Source: an uncultured Acidaminococcus sp.
GTDB taxonomy: Bacteria; Bacillota; Negativicutes; Acidaminococcales; Acidaminococcaceae
Reading direction: 5' to 3'
DNA: 64,000 bases
Assembly: GCA_900538365.1 (NCBI GenBank)
Contig: UPXT01000002.1
Location: forward strand, 1-64,000
Part shown: positions 43,497 to 53,162 of the stretch, in pieces
Numbering within the stretch: position 1 is the first letter of the stretch
Layout of the letters: every line of letters starts with the position of its first letter
The notes under the pieces: generated by a model
Database searches by the model: none
Seen by the model: the letters and a program-made list of their open reading frames with translations, nothing else
What the model was told of the DNA's origin: nothing
Translations under genes and position numbers: made by a program

Positions 43497-44225
43497 TTGT
43501 CTTTTTCCGAATCCCCCGCTCATCCATCCATCCTGAAGGCTTTCAAAGAAGCTTTTACGGCAACCCTTCCCATTGCAGCCGGATTTCTTTTTATCGGGGC
43601 AGCCTATGGCTTTTATATGCAGCGCATGGGCTTTTCCTTTTGGTACCCCATGCTGATGGCCATGATCATCTTTGGCGGCTCCTTGGAGTTTGTCACTGTG
43701 ACCATGCTGCTTTCCCCCTTTGCCCCGCTCCAGGCTTTTCTCATGGCGCTCATGATTCAGGCGCGTCACCTATTTTATGGCATTGCCATGCTGGACCGCT
43801 ATAAAGGAATGGGCTGGAAAAAACCGTTTCTGATTTACGGCATGTGTGATGAAACCTTCGCCCTGATTTTTGCCAAAAAGCCCGGGTCCAGCGTTGATCC
43901 AGGCTGGTACATGCTCTTTGTTACGCTGCTTGATTACACGTACTGGTTTATGAGTGCAGCTCTCGGCGGCATTTTTGGGTCCCTCGTTCCCTTTGACACA
44001 AAAGGCATCGACTTTGTCATGACAAGCATGTTCATTGTTATTTTTGTTGAACAGGTCCGTCAGCAAAAAACGCCGATTACTGCGGCCATTGGCCTATGTT
44101 CTGCCGTTATCTGCCGGCTCCTATTTGGCCCCGACCATTTCCTGATTCCCACCATGATTGCAATACTCTTTCTCGTAACAGGACTGCGGAAACAAATTTC
44201 CCAAAAAGGAGGCTTTCCTTCATGA
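43497..44225 (+). CDS. azlC: AzlC family branched-chain amino acid exporter, large subunit
   Basis: Large subunit of the AzlCD exporter (LIV-E class). 242 aa, about 6-7 helices, with the conserved PIAAGFLFIGAAYGFYMQ, IFGGSLEFVTV and QARHLFYGIAML. No ATG fits: AAGGAG lies eight bases before a TTG at 43497, taken as the start (a GTG at 43488 overlaps the RBS). azlD follows with an ATGA overlap. Confidence 0.88.
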   Translation: MSFSESPAHPSILKAFKEAFTATLPIAAGFLFIGAAYGFYMQRMGFSFWYPMLMAMIIFGGSLEFVTVTMLLSPFAPLQAFLMALMIQARHLFYGIAMLDRYKGMGWKKPFLIYGMCDETFALIFAKKPGSSVDPGWYMLFVTLLDYTYWFMSAALGGIFGSLVPFDTKGIDFVMTSMFIVIFVEQVRQQKTPITAAIGLCSAVICRLLFGPDHFLIPTMIAILFLVTGLRKQISQKGGFPS

Positions 44226-44542
44226 CCTTTTTAGAAGAAGCCATTACGATTGGAGTCTGTGCCGCGGCAACTGTCCTGACCCGCTTTCTTCCTTTTTTGG
44301 TCTTTTCATCCAAGCGCCCCACGCCGCCCTTCATGACCTATCTGGGAAAAGCCCTGCCTCCCGCCATTTTTGCTATGCTCTGCGTCTATTGCCTGCGCCA
44401 TGTAACTTTTCTTGCTTCGCCCTACGGCCTGCCTGAATTATGTGCGTCAGCCGTCACCGTTATCGTGCAGCTAAAAAAGCGCAGCATGATGCTTTCCATG
44501 GTTGTTGGAACGGCTTGCTATATGGTGCTGATCAGGCTCTGA
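44222..44542 (+). CDS. azlD: AzlD family exporter small subunit
   Basis: Small membrane partner of AzlC. 106 aa with four hydrophobic segments, including TVLTRFLPFLVF and LGKALPPAIFAMLCVYCL, typical of AzlD. Its start overlaps the azlC stop. Confidence 0.88.
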   Translation: MTFLEEAITIGVCAAATVLTRFLPFLVFSSKRPTPPFMTYLGKALPPAIFAMLCVYCLRHVTFLASPYGLPELCASAVTVIVQLKKRSMMLSMVVGTACYMVLIRL

Positions 44543-44648
44543 TGATGTACTCGCCACGCTCATGGCGCCAATCGGGCAACATGTTAAAAAGTATTTTTTA
44601 GGAAAGACCTTTCAGAAGCAGGGGATTTCCTTTTTGGCAGGAGAAAAG

Positions 44649-44680
44649 CAAAAGGACCCGGCCCCCCGAGTCCTTTTGCC
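44649..44680 (-). terminator. Terminator after phoU
   Basis: GCAAAAGGAC/GTCCTTTTGC stem; the minus-strand 3' side continues CTTTTCTCC. Confidence 0.75.
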
Positions 44681-44698
44681 CGCATCCGGAACCCCTGC

Positions 44699-45364
44699 TC
44701 ACAGAGAGGGCCGACCCGGCAATTGATTATTTTTTTGATAGACAACCCATTCACCGATATTGGTTCCATGGTCTGCCATGCGTTCAATATATTTGATGAT
44801 GAGTACGTAATCCACATAGGCACCTATGCTTACCCGATCTTCCCGATTCTCGATTTTATTGGAAAGATCAAAAAGCAATTGGTTGAAGCGGGCATCGACA
44901 ACATCATCTTTATCCTTGATCAGTTCCGCGGTCTTGGAATCCCCCCTTAGCCAGCAGTCAAATGCAGTCGTGACAAGGCCTTCCATATCTTCATACAGAT
45001 GATCGACCCCTTTCGGCAGCGGAAGGGGATTTTTCATTCCCGCAATACGGAGCACATAGCTGCTGATATCGGAACAATGATCCGCAATCCGCTCCATGTC
45101 CCCCAGCATTTTGAAAGTTCCGACAAGGCCCCGCCAATCACCGGCAACTGGCGACTGCAGGATCTGGATATTGAGGTCTTTGTGCATGATATCACGGATC
45201 ATATTATCAAAGACCTCATCCCCATCACGGATTTCCCTTGCCATATCGACATCCATGGTGAGCATGGCTTCTCCTGTCCGTTTGATGGTATCCTTGAGCG
45301 CGCAAATAAGCTTTTCCACGTCTTTGTGCATTTCTTCAAGGGACTCTACATAGGCATCCCGCAT
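44699..45364 (-). CDS. phoU: Phosphate transport accessory protein PhoU
   Basis: Three-helix-bundle repeat protein that restrains Pst uptake and Pho signalling. 221 aa with paired E..D.MI.D/E..AD metal-binding patterns (VFDNMIRDIM, DMERIADHCSDI and YIERMADHGTNI). AAGGAGG lies seven bases before the ATG at 45364. Downstream of pstB. Confidence 0.93.
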   Translation of the reverse strand: MRDAYVESLEEMHKDVEKLICALKDTIKRTGEAMLTMDVDMAREIRDGDEVFDNMIRDIMHKDLNIQILQSPVAGDWRGLVGTFKMLGDMERIADHCSDISSYVLRIAGMKNPLPLPKGVDHLYEDMEGLVTTAFDCWLRGDSKTAELIKDKDDVVDARFNQLLFDLSNKIENREDRVSIGAYVDYVLIIKYIERMADHGTNIGEWVVYQKNNQLPGRPSL

Positions 45365-45384
45365 GTTCATTCCTCCTTTTGGCA

Positions 45385-46161
45385 TCAGCCGAACCGGCCT
45401 GTAATGTAAGATTCCGTACGAGGTTCGTCAGGATTGGTGAAGAGTTTTTCGGTCCCGTTCATTTCCACCAATTCCCCCAAGTAGAAGAACGCTGTCCAGT
45501 CGGAAATTCGTTTGGCCTGCTGCATATTATGGGTCACGATGACAATCGTATATTGTTTCTTGAGTTCCAAGGCAAGGTCCTCAATTTTCTGGGTAGAAAT
45601 CGGATCAAGGGCACTCGTCGGTTCATCCATAAGGATGACAGAAGGCTGCGCAGCAAGTGTCCTTGCAATGCAAAGACGCTGCTGCTGCCCGCCGGAAAGG
45701 CCCAGGGCGCTCATGTTGAGTCGATCCTTGAGTTCATCCCAAATGGCGGCTTGCTTCAAGCTGGTTTCCACGAGACCATCAAGGACGGACTGACTCGTAA
45801 TACCCTGGACGCGCGGCCCATAGGCCACATTATCATAAATGCTCTTCGGAAAGGGAGAAGGCTGCTGAAAAACCATACCCACCCGATAGCGCAGGAGCAA
45901 GGGATCGATTTCCGTAAAAATATCATGTCCCTCAAACTTGATAGAGCCTTCAACGCGACAGCCTTCAACAAAGTCATTCATGCGGTTGAGCGTCTTAAGG
46001 AGCGTGGATTTCCCGCATCCGCTCGGCCCAATGAGGGCAGTAATCTCATTTTTGCGAACCTGCATAGAAATATCCTTCAAGGCTTGATTCTTTCCATAGA
46101 AAAGATTCACGTGCTGAATATCAAATGTCAGGTCCTCCGGTCTTGCATCTTGTTTTTCCAT
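45385..46161 (-). CDS. pstB: Phosphate ABC transporter ATP-binding protein
   Basis: ATPase of the high-affinity phosphate importer. 258 aa with Walker A GPSGCGKST, Q-loop VFQQPSPFPKSIYDN, signature LSGGQQQRLCIARTLA and Walker B VILMDEPTSALDP. Three bases after pstA. Confidence 0.96.
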   Translation of the reverse strand: MEKQDARPEDLTFDIQHVNLFYGKNQALKDISMQVRKNEITALIGPSGCGKSTLLKTLNRMNDFVEGCRVEGSIKFEGHDIFTEIDPLLLRYRVGMVFQQPSPFPKSIYDNVAYGPRVQGITSQSVLDGLVETSLKQAAIWDELKDRLNMSALGLSGGQQQRLCIARTLAAQPSVILMDEPTSALDPISTQKIEDLALELKKQYTIVIVTHNMQQAKRISDWTAFFYLGELVEMNGTEKLFTNPDEPRTESYITGRFG

Positions 46162-46164
46162 GGA

Positions 46165-47085
46165 TCAAATTCCTCCCATTTTCTTTTCCATGCGCCAGCT
46201 GATATAGCGGGCAGCCGCATTGAAAATGACAACAACCAGCATGAGGATAGCGCTCGTGACTCCCGCGATTTCCGCTGCATTGGGATCAAGAGCTTCCGTT
46301 CGAAGCGCCCAAATATGAAGAGCCAAAGTTTCCCCCGGTCTAAAGGGATTCAGCGGACAGGAGCGGCTTAAAAGATTCCACTTGAACCAGTCGATGTCCG
46401 TACTCATTCCCGCCGTAAACATCAGGGCAGCCGCTTCCCCAAAACCACGGCCGGCTGCAAGAATGAGACCCGTCATGATGCGTGGGAAACAAGCGGGCAG
46501 CTGAACGTGGACCAGCGTCTGTATCCGGGACGCCCCAAGACCCAGGCTGCCCAGTTTATAATAGGGCGGCAGTCCTTCAAGGGCGTCTTCCGTAACAGAG
46601 GCGAGCATGGGCAAGGTAATGATGGAAACGGACAGGGCCCCGGCCATTAGGTTCCATTGAGAACCGGTCATGACGATAAAGACCAGATAGCCAAATAAGC
46701 CAACAACAATCGAGGGAAGGGACGCCAAGGTTTCAATTGCCATCCGGACCCATTGTGTCACTTTTCCATGACCGGCATATTCAGCAAGAAAGATTCCTGC
46801 AGGAATCCCCCATAAGGCGCTGAAAAACAGGGCCATGACCACAAGGTAGAGCGTATTGAAAAAGATGTCGGAAAGAGAATCGAGGATATCGGAACTCACT
46901 GCTAGGAATCCCTGCCCAATGACGAACCCAACAAAGACAATGAGCAGCAAAGCCGCGCCAAAAGCCCCAGCATAAAAAATACCGGTCATGATGGACGATA
47001 TTTTTCTTTTTCGCTTGATGCGTTTTAGCCCCTCTTTCTTTGATGGCGCATCATGACAAGGAAGCGAAGAAGTTTCTTTGATCAT
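46165..47085 (-). CDS. pstA: Phosphate ABC transporter permease PstA
   Basis: Second membrane subunit of Pst. 306 aa from the ATG at 47085, which overlaps the pstC stop by one base and follows AAAGGAGG. Six membrane segments and the coupling motif around LGLGASRIQTLVHVQLPACF. The longer upstream frame lies inside pstC and is rejected. Confidence 0.93.
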   Translation of the reverse strand: MIKETSSLPCHDAPSKKEGLKRIKRKRKISSIMTGIFYAGAFGAALLLIVFVGFVIGQGFLAVSSDILDSLSDIFFNTLYLVVMALFFSALWGIPAGIFLAEYAGHGKVTQWVRMAIETLASLPSIVVGLFGYLVFIVMTGSQWNLMAGALSVSIITLPMLASVTEDALEGLPPYYKLGSLGLGASRIQTLVHVQLPACFPRIMTGLILAAGRGFGEAAALMFTAGMSTDIDWFKWNLLSRSCPLNPFRPGETLALHIWALRTEALDPNAAEIAGVTSAILMLVVVIFNAAARYISWRMEKKMGGI

Positions 47086-48008
47086 CAGGCAGCCTCCTTT
47101 GAGCGATTTTTTCCTACGTGATGGATGACAAAAATCAGGATAAACGATATAGCAAAAAGCAGAAATGCCAGTGTCCAAAGTGCGGCATTATATTCGCCGC
47201 CTTCCATGGCGCTTCCCATATCAGAAGCAATCACTGTTGTCATGGCCGTTGCCGGCATAAAGAGGGAGGTTGGGAAAACCTTCATCTGACCTACCACCAT
47301 GGCCACGGCAAGGGCTTCGCCCAAGGCACGGGCAAGACCTAAGACGATTCCCGTGAAGATTCCCGTTCGGGCAGAAGGAAAAACAACGGTACGGATTGTC
47401 TCCCAGCGTGTCGCACCAAGGCCGTACGCTGCATCACGCAGGCTCTTGGGAACAGCCATCATCGCATCGGAAGCCATCATGGTGATCACAGGAAAAATCA
47501 TGGCTGCAAGAACCAATGCGGCAGCCAAGACAGAAAAGCCAAAAGGCATCGTGAAAAATTTCCGCAAAAAAGGAATCAATACTGTAAGGCCAATCCAGCC
47601 ATAGATGACAGAGGGAATCCCTGTAAAAAGTTCTATAAAAGGCTGGACCCGGCGCCGTGCCGAAGCAGATGCGATTTCCGTCATATAAATGGCTGCAGCA
47701 AGACTGACAGGCAGGGCAAATAAAAGTGCAAGAAGGCAGATGACAAGGGAGCCAGAGATAAACATGGCAGCCCCTACCTGCCCTCCGCCGGACGCCGTAT
47801 CAGAAGGGGCCCACTGACCGCTGAAAAGAAATTCCTGTAACGAGTGACCAAAGACCAGAAATGTTTCACTGCCGCGCATGAAAAGGAACAGGCCTATACA
47901 AAACGGAAGCAAAGCCGCGGTAAATCCGCATAGCTTTACTCCCGTCGTTGCAAGGAGCTCCCTGTGATGGACGGCTGCTGCATGCTGCAGCATCGCTTCT
48001 TCCTTCAT
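47085..48008 (-). CDS. pstC: Phosphate ABC transporter permease PstC
   Basis: First membrane subunit of Pst. 307 aa, six membrane segments, with PFIELFTGIPSVIYGWIGL and the coupling loop DAAYGLGATRWETIRTVV. Located between pstS and pstA. Confidence 0.94.
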   Translation of the reverse strand: MKEEAMLQHAAAVHHRELLATTGVKLCGFTAALLPFCIGLFLFMRGSETFLVFGHSLQEFLFSGQWAPSDTASGGGQVGAAMFISGSLVICLLALLFALPVSLAAAIYMTEIASASARRRVQPFIELFTGIPSVIYGWIGLTVLIPFLRKFFTMPFGFSVLAAALVLAAMIFPVITMMASDAMMAVPKSLRDAAYGLGATRWETIRTVVFPSARTGIFTGIVLGLARALGEALAVAMVVGQMKVFPTSLFMPATAMTTVIASDMGSAMEGGEYNAALWTLAFLLFAISFILIFVIHHVGKNRSKEAA

Positions 48009-48044
48009 AGAAAATCTCCTTTTCTCAAGGTTTTAAAGATGGAC

Positions 48045-48947
48045 TTAATCGTGATTTGGATCCTTTATCTGCATCTTGCTGCTGACGCCGTAACCGAGTT
48101 CTTCAATCCGTTTGCCGTAATCAGCAGAACTAATGAATTCGAGGAAAGCTTTCACCGCCGGTTTTGGATCTTTTGCTGTGTAGATATGTTCAAATCCGAA
48201 GACGTTATACTTACCGCTGTAGGTATTTTCCAAGGTCGGGGCAACGCCGTCAATGGCTATAGCTGCGACCGTATCGTTCTTTACAAGGTAAGGCAGGGCT
48301 ACATATCCAATAGCTCCTTTGTTCTGGGCGACACTTTGGAGCAAAAGTCCGGAGTTATCTGTCTCAAGGGACTTATTGGATACTTCTTCCGCTCCGCCCA
48401 ATGCATATTTCGTAAAGAGGGAACGCGTGCCGGAAGTCTTCGGACGGGTAATCAGGACAATCGGTTCATCCGGTCCGCCCACTTCTTTCCAGTTCTTGAT
48501 TTTTGCTGTAAAGATATCTTTTAGCTGCTGGCTTGTTAGATTCTTGACAGTTGATGCCACATCCTTATTGACAATGGTCGCTACAGTCATGACACAAATC
48601 TTGTGGTCAAGGAGCTTTTCTGCTTTTTCCTTAGGCAGTTTTGCCACAGCCGGAACATCGGAGTTGCCCATATCGACAGAGCCTTCCGAGACCTGTTTAA
48701 GACCAGTTCCGCTTCCCCCTGCGTTAAGGCTGATGGATACATCTTTATGGTTTTTCTTGAAGGCTTCTGCGGCATCTTTGACAAGCGGCAGGAGAGCCGA
48801 TGAACCAGAACCCGTAATGCTTCCAGAAAGGGCCTTTTCGCCCCCCGTCGTTACGGCCTTCTTACCGCCGCAGCCAGCGAGTCCAACAATCATCATGGCA
48901 GCTAACCCCATCAGCAATCCTTTTCTTAATACGCTTTTTACTTTCAT
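48045..48947 (-). CDS. pstS: Phosphate-binding lipoprotein PstS
   Basis: High-affinity phosphate receptor. 300 aa from the ATG at 48947, with lipobox LAGC and Cys26, then GSITGSGSSALLPLVKDAA, the phosphate-contact MGNSDVP and RPKTSGTRSLF. An ATG ten codons upstream is not supported by an RBS; AAAGGATGG precedes 48947. First gene of pstSCAB-phoU. Confidence 0.94.
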   Translation of the reverse strand: MKVKSVLRKGLLMGLAAMMIVGLAGCGGKKAVTTGGEKALSGSITGSGSSALLPLVKDAAEAFKKNHKDVSISLNAGGSGTGLKQVSEGSVDMGNSDVPAVAKLPKEKAEKLLDHKICVMTVATIVNKDVASTVKNLTSQQLKDIFTAKIKNWKEVGGPDEPIVLITRPKTSGTRSLFTKYALGGAEEVSNKSLETDNSGLLLQSVAQNKGAIGYVALPYLVKNDTVAAIAIDGVAPTLENTYSGKYNVFGFEHIYTAKDPKPAVKAFLEFISSADYGKRIEELGYGVSSKMQIKDPNHD

Positions 48948-48987
48948 CAATGATCCATCCTTTCTTACGCAAGCCATTTCACAATAA

Positions 48988-49068
48988 ACTATATTGGTTT
49001 TGCTTTATGAATAGCCTATCCTACTTCTGTAAAGATTGACCTTTTCTTCCTGTAAAAGTTTCGTAAAA
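48988..49068 (-). promoter_or_regulatory. pst promoter with candidate Pho box
   Basis: Minus strand: TTTTAC copies at plus positions 49063-49068 and 49052-49057 (11 bp apart), a further TTTAC at 49029-49033, and a -10-like TATAGT at 48988-48993 with no good -35, as expected for an activated promoter. The whole 327-bp gap 48948-49274 contains no gene. Confidence 0.5.
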
Positions 49069-49274
49069 TCCAGCCTCCCAAAATTGCACCTCATCATGGA
49101 CTGCCTTACCCAGCGCGGCAAAGAGCAAAAGCATTTGGAAAATGGACAAAGCCGCAGGTGATAGGGTCAATTTATTACAGATTCAGGCCTTAAAAATAAC
49201 CCCTTGTTGTCACCATTTTAGTTGCATCAACACCGTGATATGATGAACCCGTAACCTAAATAGAAGGTCATATC

Positions 49275-49942
49275 ATGCAGCGAGTAACCCTTCCAAGAGA
49301 TATCTGTAATGGCTATGGTTCCATGGAAATCCTCAAAAACTTAACAGGAAAATGGGCATCATCCGTACCGGCGGAGGTCCCAGCCGGAGGAACGGCTCCT
49401 TGGACAAAGCTGAAGCCTACCTCAAGAAGGCAGGTATGGAAGTTACCATCTATGAAGGCATCAAATCCGACCATTTCGTCGAAACTGTCCTTAAAAACGT
49501 CAAGGTCATGCAGGAATCTGGTCCTCAATGAATCATCGCCATTGGCGGCAGCTCCCCCATTGATGCCGCAAAAGCCATGTGGCTCAACTATGAATACCCC
49601 GCCATCACCTTTAACGAAATGCGCAAAGTCTTTGGGCTTTTTAGGCTAAGACGCAAAGCCCCTTTCATCGCAATTTCATCCACATCGGGCACGGCCATGG
49701 AAATCAACAGCTTTTCCATCATCACGGATGATAAAAAGGGAATCAAATACTCGGTTGCGGCCTTTAAGATTACACCGGACATTGCCATCATTGATTCCGA
49801 ATTGACTCGCGGCCTGCCCCCAAAACTCGTGGCACATACTGGCATGGATGCCTTCACCTTGTCCAATCCCCGTAAGCCGACGGAAAAAAAGATGAAAAAA
49901 CTGCTCCAGCCCTTGTACTACGATAGGGATATCGATTTTTGA
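49275..49942 (+). pseudogene. Broken iron-containing alcohol dehydrogenase
   Basis: The remains read as a Fe-ADH: RVTLPRDICNGYGSMEIL in one frame, a frameshift near 49350, then IRTGGGPS and SLDKAEAYLKKAGMEVTIYE in another, a TGA at about 49529-49531 just before IIAIGGSSPIDAAKAMW, and the SSTSGTAMEINSFSII stretch. The C-terminal part is mostly lost: after HTGMDAFT the His-rich iron site is missing and the frame jumps to a terminal NPRKPTEKKMKKLL tail. At least one frameshift, one stop and one large deletion make it non-functional. Confidence 0.85.
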
Positions 49943-49972
49943 GACCAGAGATAACCCCTTTTAGACACGCCA

Positions 49973-50013
49973 AAAAGCTCCCGTCCCCCTTCGAAGGAGG
50001 CTGGAGCTTTTCT
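49973..50013. terminator. Terminator between ADH pseudogene and aldo/keto reductase
   Basis: AAAAGCTCC/GGAGCTTTT hairpin with A and T runs on both sides, serving the convergent units. Confidence 0.75.
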
Positions 50014-50071
50014 TTTAAGCGTGAGTAATGGATGAAATAGGAAAATCAACCTGGGAGAGCTGGCAAGGCCC

Positions 50072-50923
50072 TCACTCATGGATTTTCAGCTTGTGAAGGG
50101 CCTGAACAAATTGGGGGTCAAAGTGATTCACAATGTCGCTGCGCCCCCGGTCAAGAGCTGCAATGGCGCTGCGGTCTTCTGCTGAAAGGGTAAAATCAAA
50201 GACATCGAGATTTTCCTTCATCCGTTCCAGATGTGTCGATTTAGGGATTACGATGACGCCGCGGTCAAGATTCCAGCGCAGAGCCACTTGGGCGGCGGAC
50301 TTGCCATACTTTTTCCCGATTTCCGTAAGGACCGGGTGGGTAAAAAGGCCATGTTTTCCTTCTGCAAAAGGACCCCAAGCTTCCGGTTTCACGCCATAGT
50401 GTTTCATAAGGGCCAAGGCATTTTCCTGCTGAAAGAAGGGATGCAGCTCGACTTGATCGATGGCAGGCATGACGCGAACGGTCTCACAAAAATCAGCAAG
50501 GACATGGGGATAGAAATTGCAGACTCCAATAGCCCGAATAAGCCCCTTATCATACGCTTCTTCCATGGCCCGATAGGCACCATAGTAATCCCCCATGGGC
50601 TGATGGATCAAGTAAAGGTCCAGATAATCCAGTCCAAGCTTATCCAGGGACACCTTCAGGGCTTCCTTGGCCTTTTCATAAGAAGCATCCTGGACCCATA
50701 GTTTCGTCGTTATAAAGAGCTCTTTTCGAGGGATTCCGCTTTCCTTGATTGCCTGTCCTACGGCTTTTTCATTGAAATAAGCGGCAGCCGTATCAATGAG
50801 CCGATACCCAGTTTCAAGGGCCATAAGGACACTTTCCCTGCAAATCTTTTCGTCGGGAACCTGAAAGACGCCAAAGCCTAGTTGAGGCATCTTGATTCCC
50901 TGATTAAGAGTCACTTCCTGCAT
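50072..50923 (-). CDS. Aldo/keto reductase
   Basis: NADPH-dependent carbonyl reductase of the 2,5-diketogluconate reductase subgroup. 283 aa, TIM barrel, with catalytic tetrad in DTAAAYFNE (Asp, Tyr), TTKLWVQD (Lys) and LIHQPMGDY (His), and the C-terminal NADPH-binding IPKSTHLERMKENL. Substrate unknown. Confidence 0.92.
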   Translation of the reverse strand: MQEVTLNQGIKMPQLGFGVFQVPDEKICRESVLMALETGYRLIDTAAAYFNEKAVGQAIKESGIPRKELFITTKLWVQDASYEKAKEALKVSLDKLGLDYLDLYLIHQPMGDYYGAYRAMEEAYDKGLIRAIGVCNFYPHVLADFCETVRVMPAIDQVELHPFFQQENALALMKHYGVKPEAWGPFAEGKHGLFTHPVLTEIGKKYGKSAAQVALRWNLDRGVIVIPKSTHLERMKENLDVFDFTLSAEDRSAIAALDRGRSDIVNHFDPQFVQALHKLKIHE

Positions 50924-51074
50924 AAGGATTCCACCTTTCTACTTTTCTATCATATTATTTCTCAAAATAATGACTGAAGAAGACAATCTTTCTTATACTA
51001 TAGCGAGAAATCCGTATCTTGTACATTTATATTATGGTATACTTGTATTTATAAATTAAATAGTGGAGGTTCGT

Positions 51075-51920
51075 ATGATTGAATTTGAGCACCTTTTTCA
51101 ATTCGTTGCCTTTGGCGCGTACGGCACCCTTTCAAAAGCAGCGGAATCCCTACACGTTTCGCAGCCGACATTGACAAGGAACATGAAACTCCTGGAACAG
51201 GAATTTGGAGTTATGTTATTTGAGCGTTCAAAAAATCACATCGCCCTCAATGAAAATGGACTGCTTGCCATGAAAGAAGCAAAAAAGGTCCTTTCCGAAT
51301 TAGATGCCATGACGGACAAGGTCCGCCAGCTTGACCGCTCAAGGCACACCTTGGCGCTGGGAAGCTGTGCTCCCTATCCTGTCATGGACTTTGTACGGCT
51401 GGCAACAGAACTCTATCCTGCGCAGTCCCTGACAACGGAACTGCGCGGGACGAGCCCTCTCCTTCAAGGATTGCGGGAAGGGCGATATCAGGTCATCATC
51501 CTGCCTTTTACGCCAACCGACACTGCGCTCATCTCCTTTCCCTTCGGCAAGGAATCACTGTACTTTAACCTTCCTAAAGGACATCCCCAGGAAAAATGCC
51601 CCTCCCTTTCTTTTTCCGATTTGGACGGAACGACCATGATTGTTTATTCCCATATCGGATTCTGGAAGGATCTGATCAAGGAAACCATGCCCCATTCCCG
51701 ATTCCTGCTTCAAGAACAGAGGGATGACTTTTTTGAATTGGAAAAGGCTTCTACCCTGCCTTCCTTCATTACGGACCGTGTCCTAAGTGAAGAGACCCTC
51801 AAAGATCGGACGTCCGTCCCCATCGCGGACCAATCAGCCCACATCGAGTACTGCCTTGTCATGACAAAAAAGATGAGCCAACGCTATCCCCTCTTTGCAA
51901 AAAGGCTGAACCAAAAATAA
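51075..51920 (+). CDS. LysR-family transcriptional regulator
   Basis: 281 aa with an N-terminal helix-turn-helix (GTLSKAAESLHVSQPTLTRN) and a C-terminal inducer-binding domain that is somewhat short. GTGGAGG precedes the ATG at 51075. Divergent from the aldo/keto reductase, its likeliest target, with an extended -10 (TG-G-TATACT at 51035-51043). Confidence 0.9.
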   Translation: MIEFEHLFQFVAFGAYGTLSKAAESLHVSQPTLTRNMKLLEQEFGVMLFERSKNHIALNENGLLAMKEAKKVLSELDAMTDKVRQLDRSRHTLALGSCAPYPVMDFVRLATELYPAQSLTTELRGTSPLLQGLREGRYQVIILPFTPTDTALISFPFGKESLYFNLPKGHPQEKCPSLSFSDLDGTTMIVYSHIGFWKDLIKETMPHSRFLLQEQRDDFFELEKASTLPSFITDRVLSEETLKDRTSVPIADQSAHIEYCLVMTKKMSQRYPLFAKRLNQK

Positions 51921-51923
51921 AGA

Positions 51924-51960
51924 AAAATCGGATCTTCCTTTGGGAAGACCCGATTTTTTT
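51924..51960. terminator. Bidirectional terminator between LysR gene and opuA-like operon
   Basis: AAATCGG.TCTTCC/GGAAGA.CCGATTT hairpin with A and T runs. Confidence 0.75.
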
Positions 51961-51962
51961 AT

Positions 51963-53162
51963 TCAGACGGAAAGGGACGACAGGACAGAGGCCTTTGTAA
52001 CAATGCCGCGGAAGACATCATGTTCATCCACTACAGCAAGGGGATACTGCGTCTTTGCCGCCAAAGGGACAATCGAGGAAACGGGGGCATCAAGATTGCG
52101 TACAAAAGGGACCTCCCGAATGATGGCTTCTTCAAAGGTCTTTCTCCCATCCCGCACGGAAAGGGCCCCTTCCAGGGTAATGATCCCGTCAAAATGCATA
52201 TAGTCACTCACCACATAGGCGCTTGAAACGCCGCTCGTACGCATGCTGTTAAGTGCCACATTGGCTCCGTCAGTCTTTTTTATCACGGACCCGGGAACGG
52301 TCATAATATGCTTGACCGTGAGCACCTTCGTTGTATCAACACTGTCAATAAAGCGCCGGACATAATCATTGGCCGGTGCGCTCAGCATTTTTTCCGGTGT
52401 ATCAAGCTGGATCATGCGTCCGTCACGCAGGATGCCCACGCGGCTGCCCAGCTTAAAGGCTTCATTGATATCATGGGTGATGAAGATGATGGTCTTTCCC
52501 GTCTGTTCCTGGATGCGCAGGAGTTCAAACTGGAGATCATTTTTCACAAGGGGATCAAGGGCAGAAAAGGCTTCATCCATGAGCAGGATATCCGGGTCGC
52601 TTGCTAGGGCCCGGGCGATACCGACGCGCTGCCGCATCCCGCCGGAAAGACTGTCAAGACGGTCCCGCTCGTGTCCTTCAAGGCCCACCATACGAATCAT
52701 TTCGAGGGCCTTGGCCTCGCGTTCTTCCTTCTTGACACCGCGGATTTCAAGGCCATAGCCCACATTGCCCATGACATCCCGATGCGCCAACAGTCCGCCA
52801 TTTTGGAAAACCATGGAAATCTTGGTCCGCCGCAGTTCCTGCAGTTTCGCTTCATCGTATGCAGTGATATCTTCCCCATCAATGAGGACTTCTCCTCGGC
52901 TGGGCCGATGCAGCATATTGAGGCAGCGCACAAGGGTCGATTTACCGCTGCCTGATAAGCCAATGAGTACAAAGATTTCACCTTTTTCTACCTGAAAGGA
53001 CACGTCCGTCACGGCCGCCGTCATCCCGGTTGCTTCAAAAACATCCTGTCTTGTGGCCCCAAGTTCCAGCAGCTTATAGGCCATCTTCTTCTCACCACGA
53101 AAGTCCAAAGGCGCAAAGATTTTATAGAGGTGCCGGACCTCGAGGATGGGCGTTTGTGTCAT
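51963..53162 (-). CDS. Glycine betaine/proline-type ABC ATPase with CBS domains
   Basis: ATPase of a quaternary-amine importer (OpuAA/ProV type). 399 aa: ABC domain with Walker A GLSGSGKST, signature LSGGMRQRVGIARALA, Walker B ILLMDEAFSALDP, then a CBS pair from about residue 275 that in homologues senses ionic strength. Overlaps the permease by one base. Compatible-solute or nutrient uptake cannot be told apart. Confidence 0.92.
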   Translation of the reverse strand: MTQTPILEVRHLYKIFAPLDFRGEKKMAYKLLELGATRQDVFEATGMTAAVTDVSFQVEKGEIFVLIGLSGSGKSTLVRCLNMLHRPSRGEVLIDGEDITAYDEAKLQELRRTKISMVFQNGGLLAHRDVMGNVGYGLEIRGVKKEEREAKALEMIRMVGLEGHERDRLDSLSGGMRQRVGIARALASDPDILLMDEAFSALDPLVKNDLQFELLRIQEQTGKTIIFITHDINEAFKLGSRVGILRDGRMIQLDTPEKMLSAPANDYVRRFIDSVDTTKVLTVKHIMTVPGSVIKKTDGANVALNSMRTSGVSSAYVVSDYMHFDGIITLEGALSVRDGRKTFEEAIIREVPFVRNLDAPVSSIVPLAAKTQYPLAVVDEHDVFRGIVTKASVLSSLSV

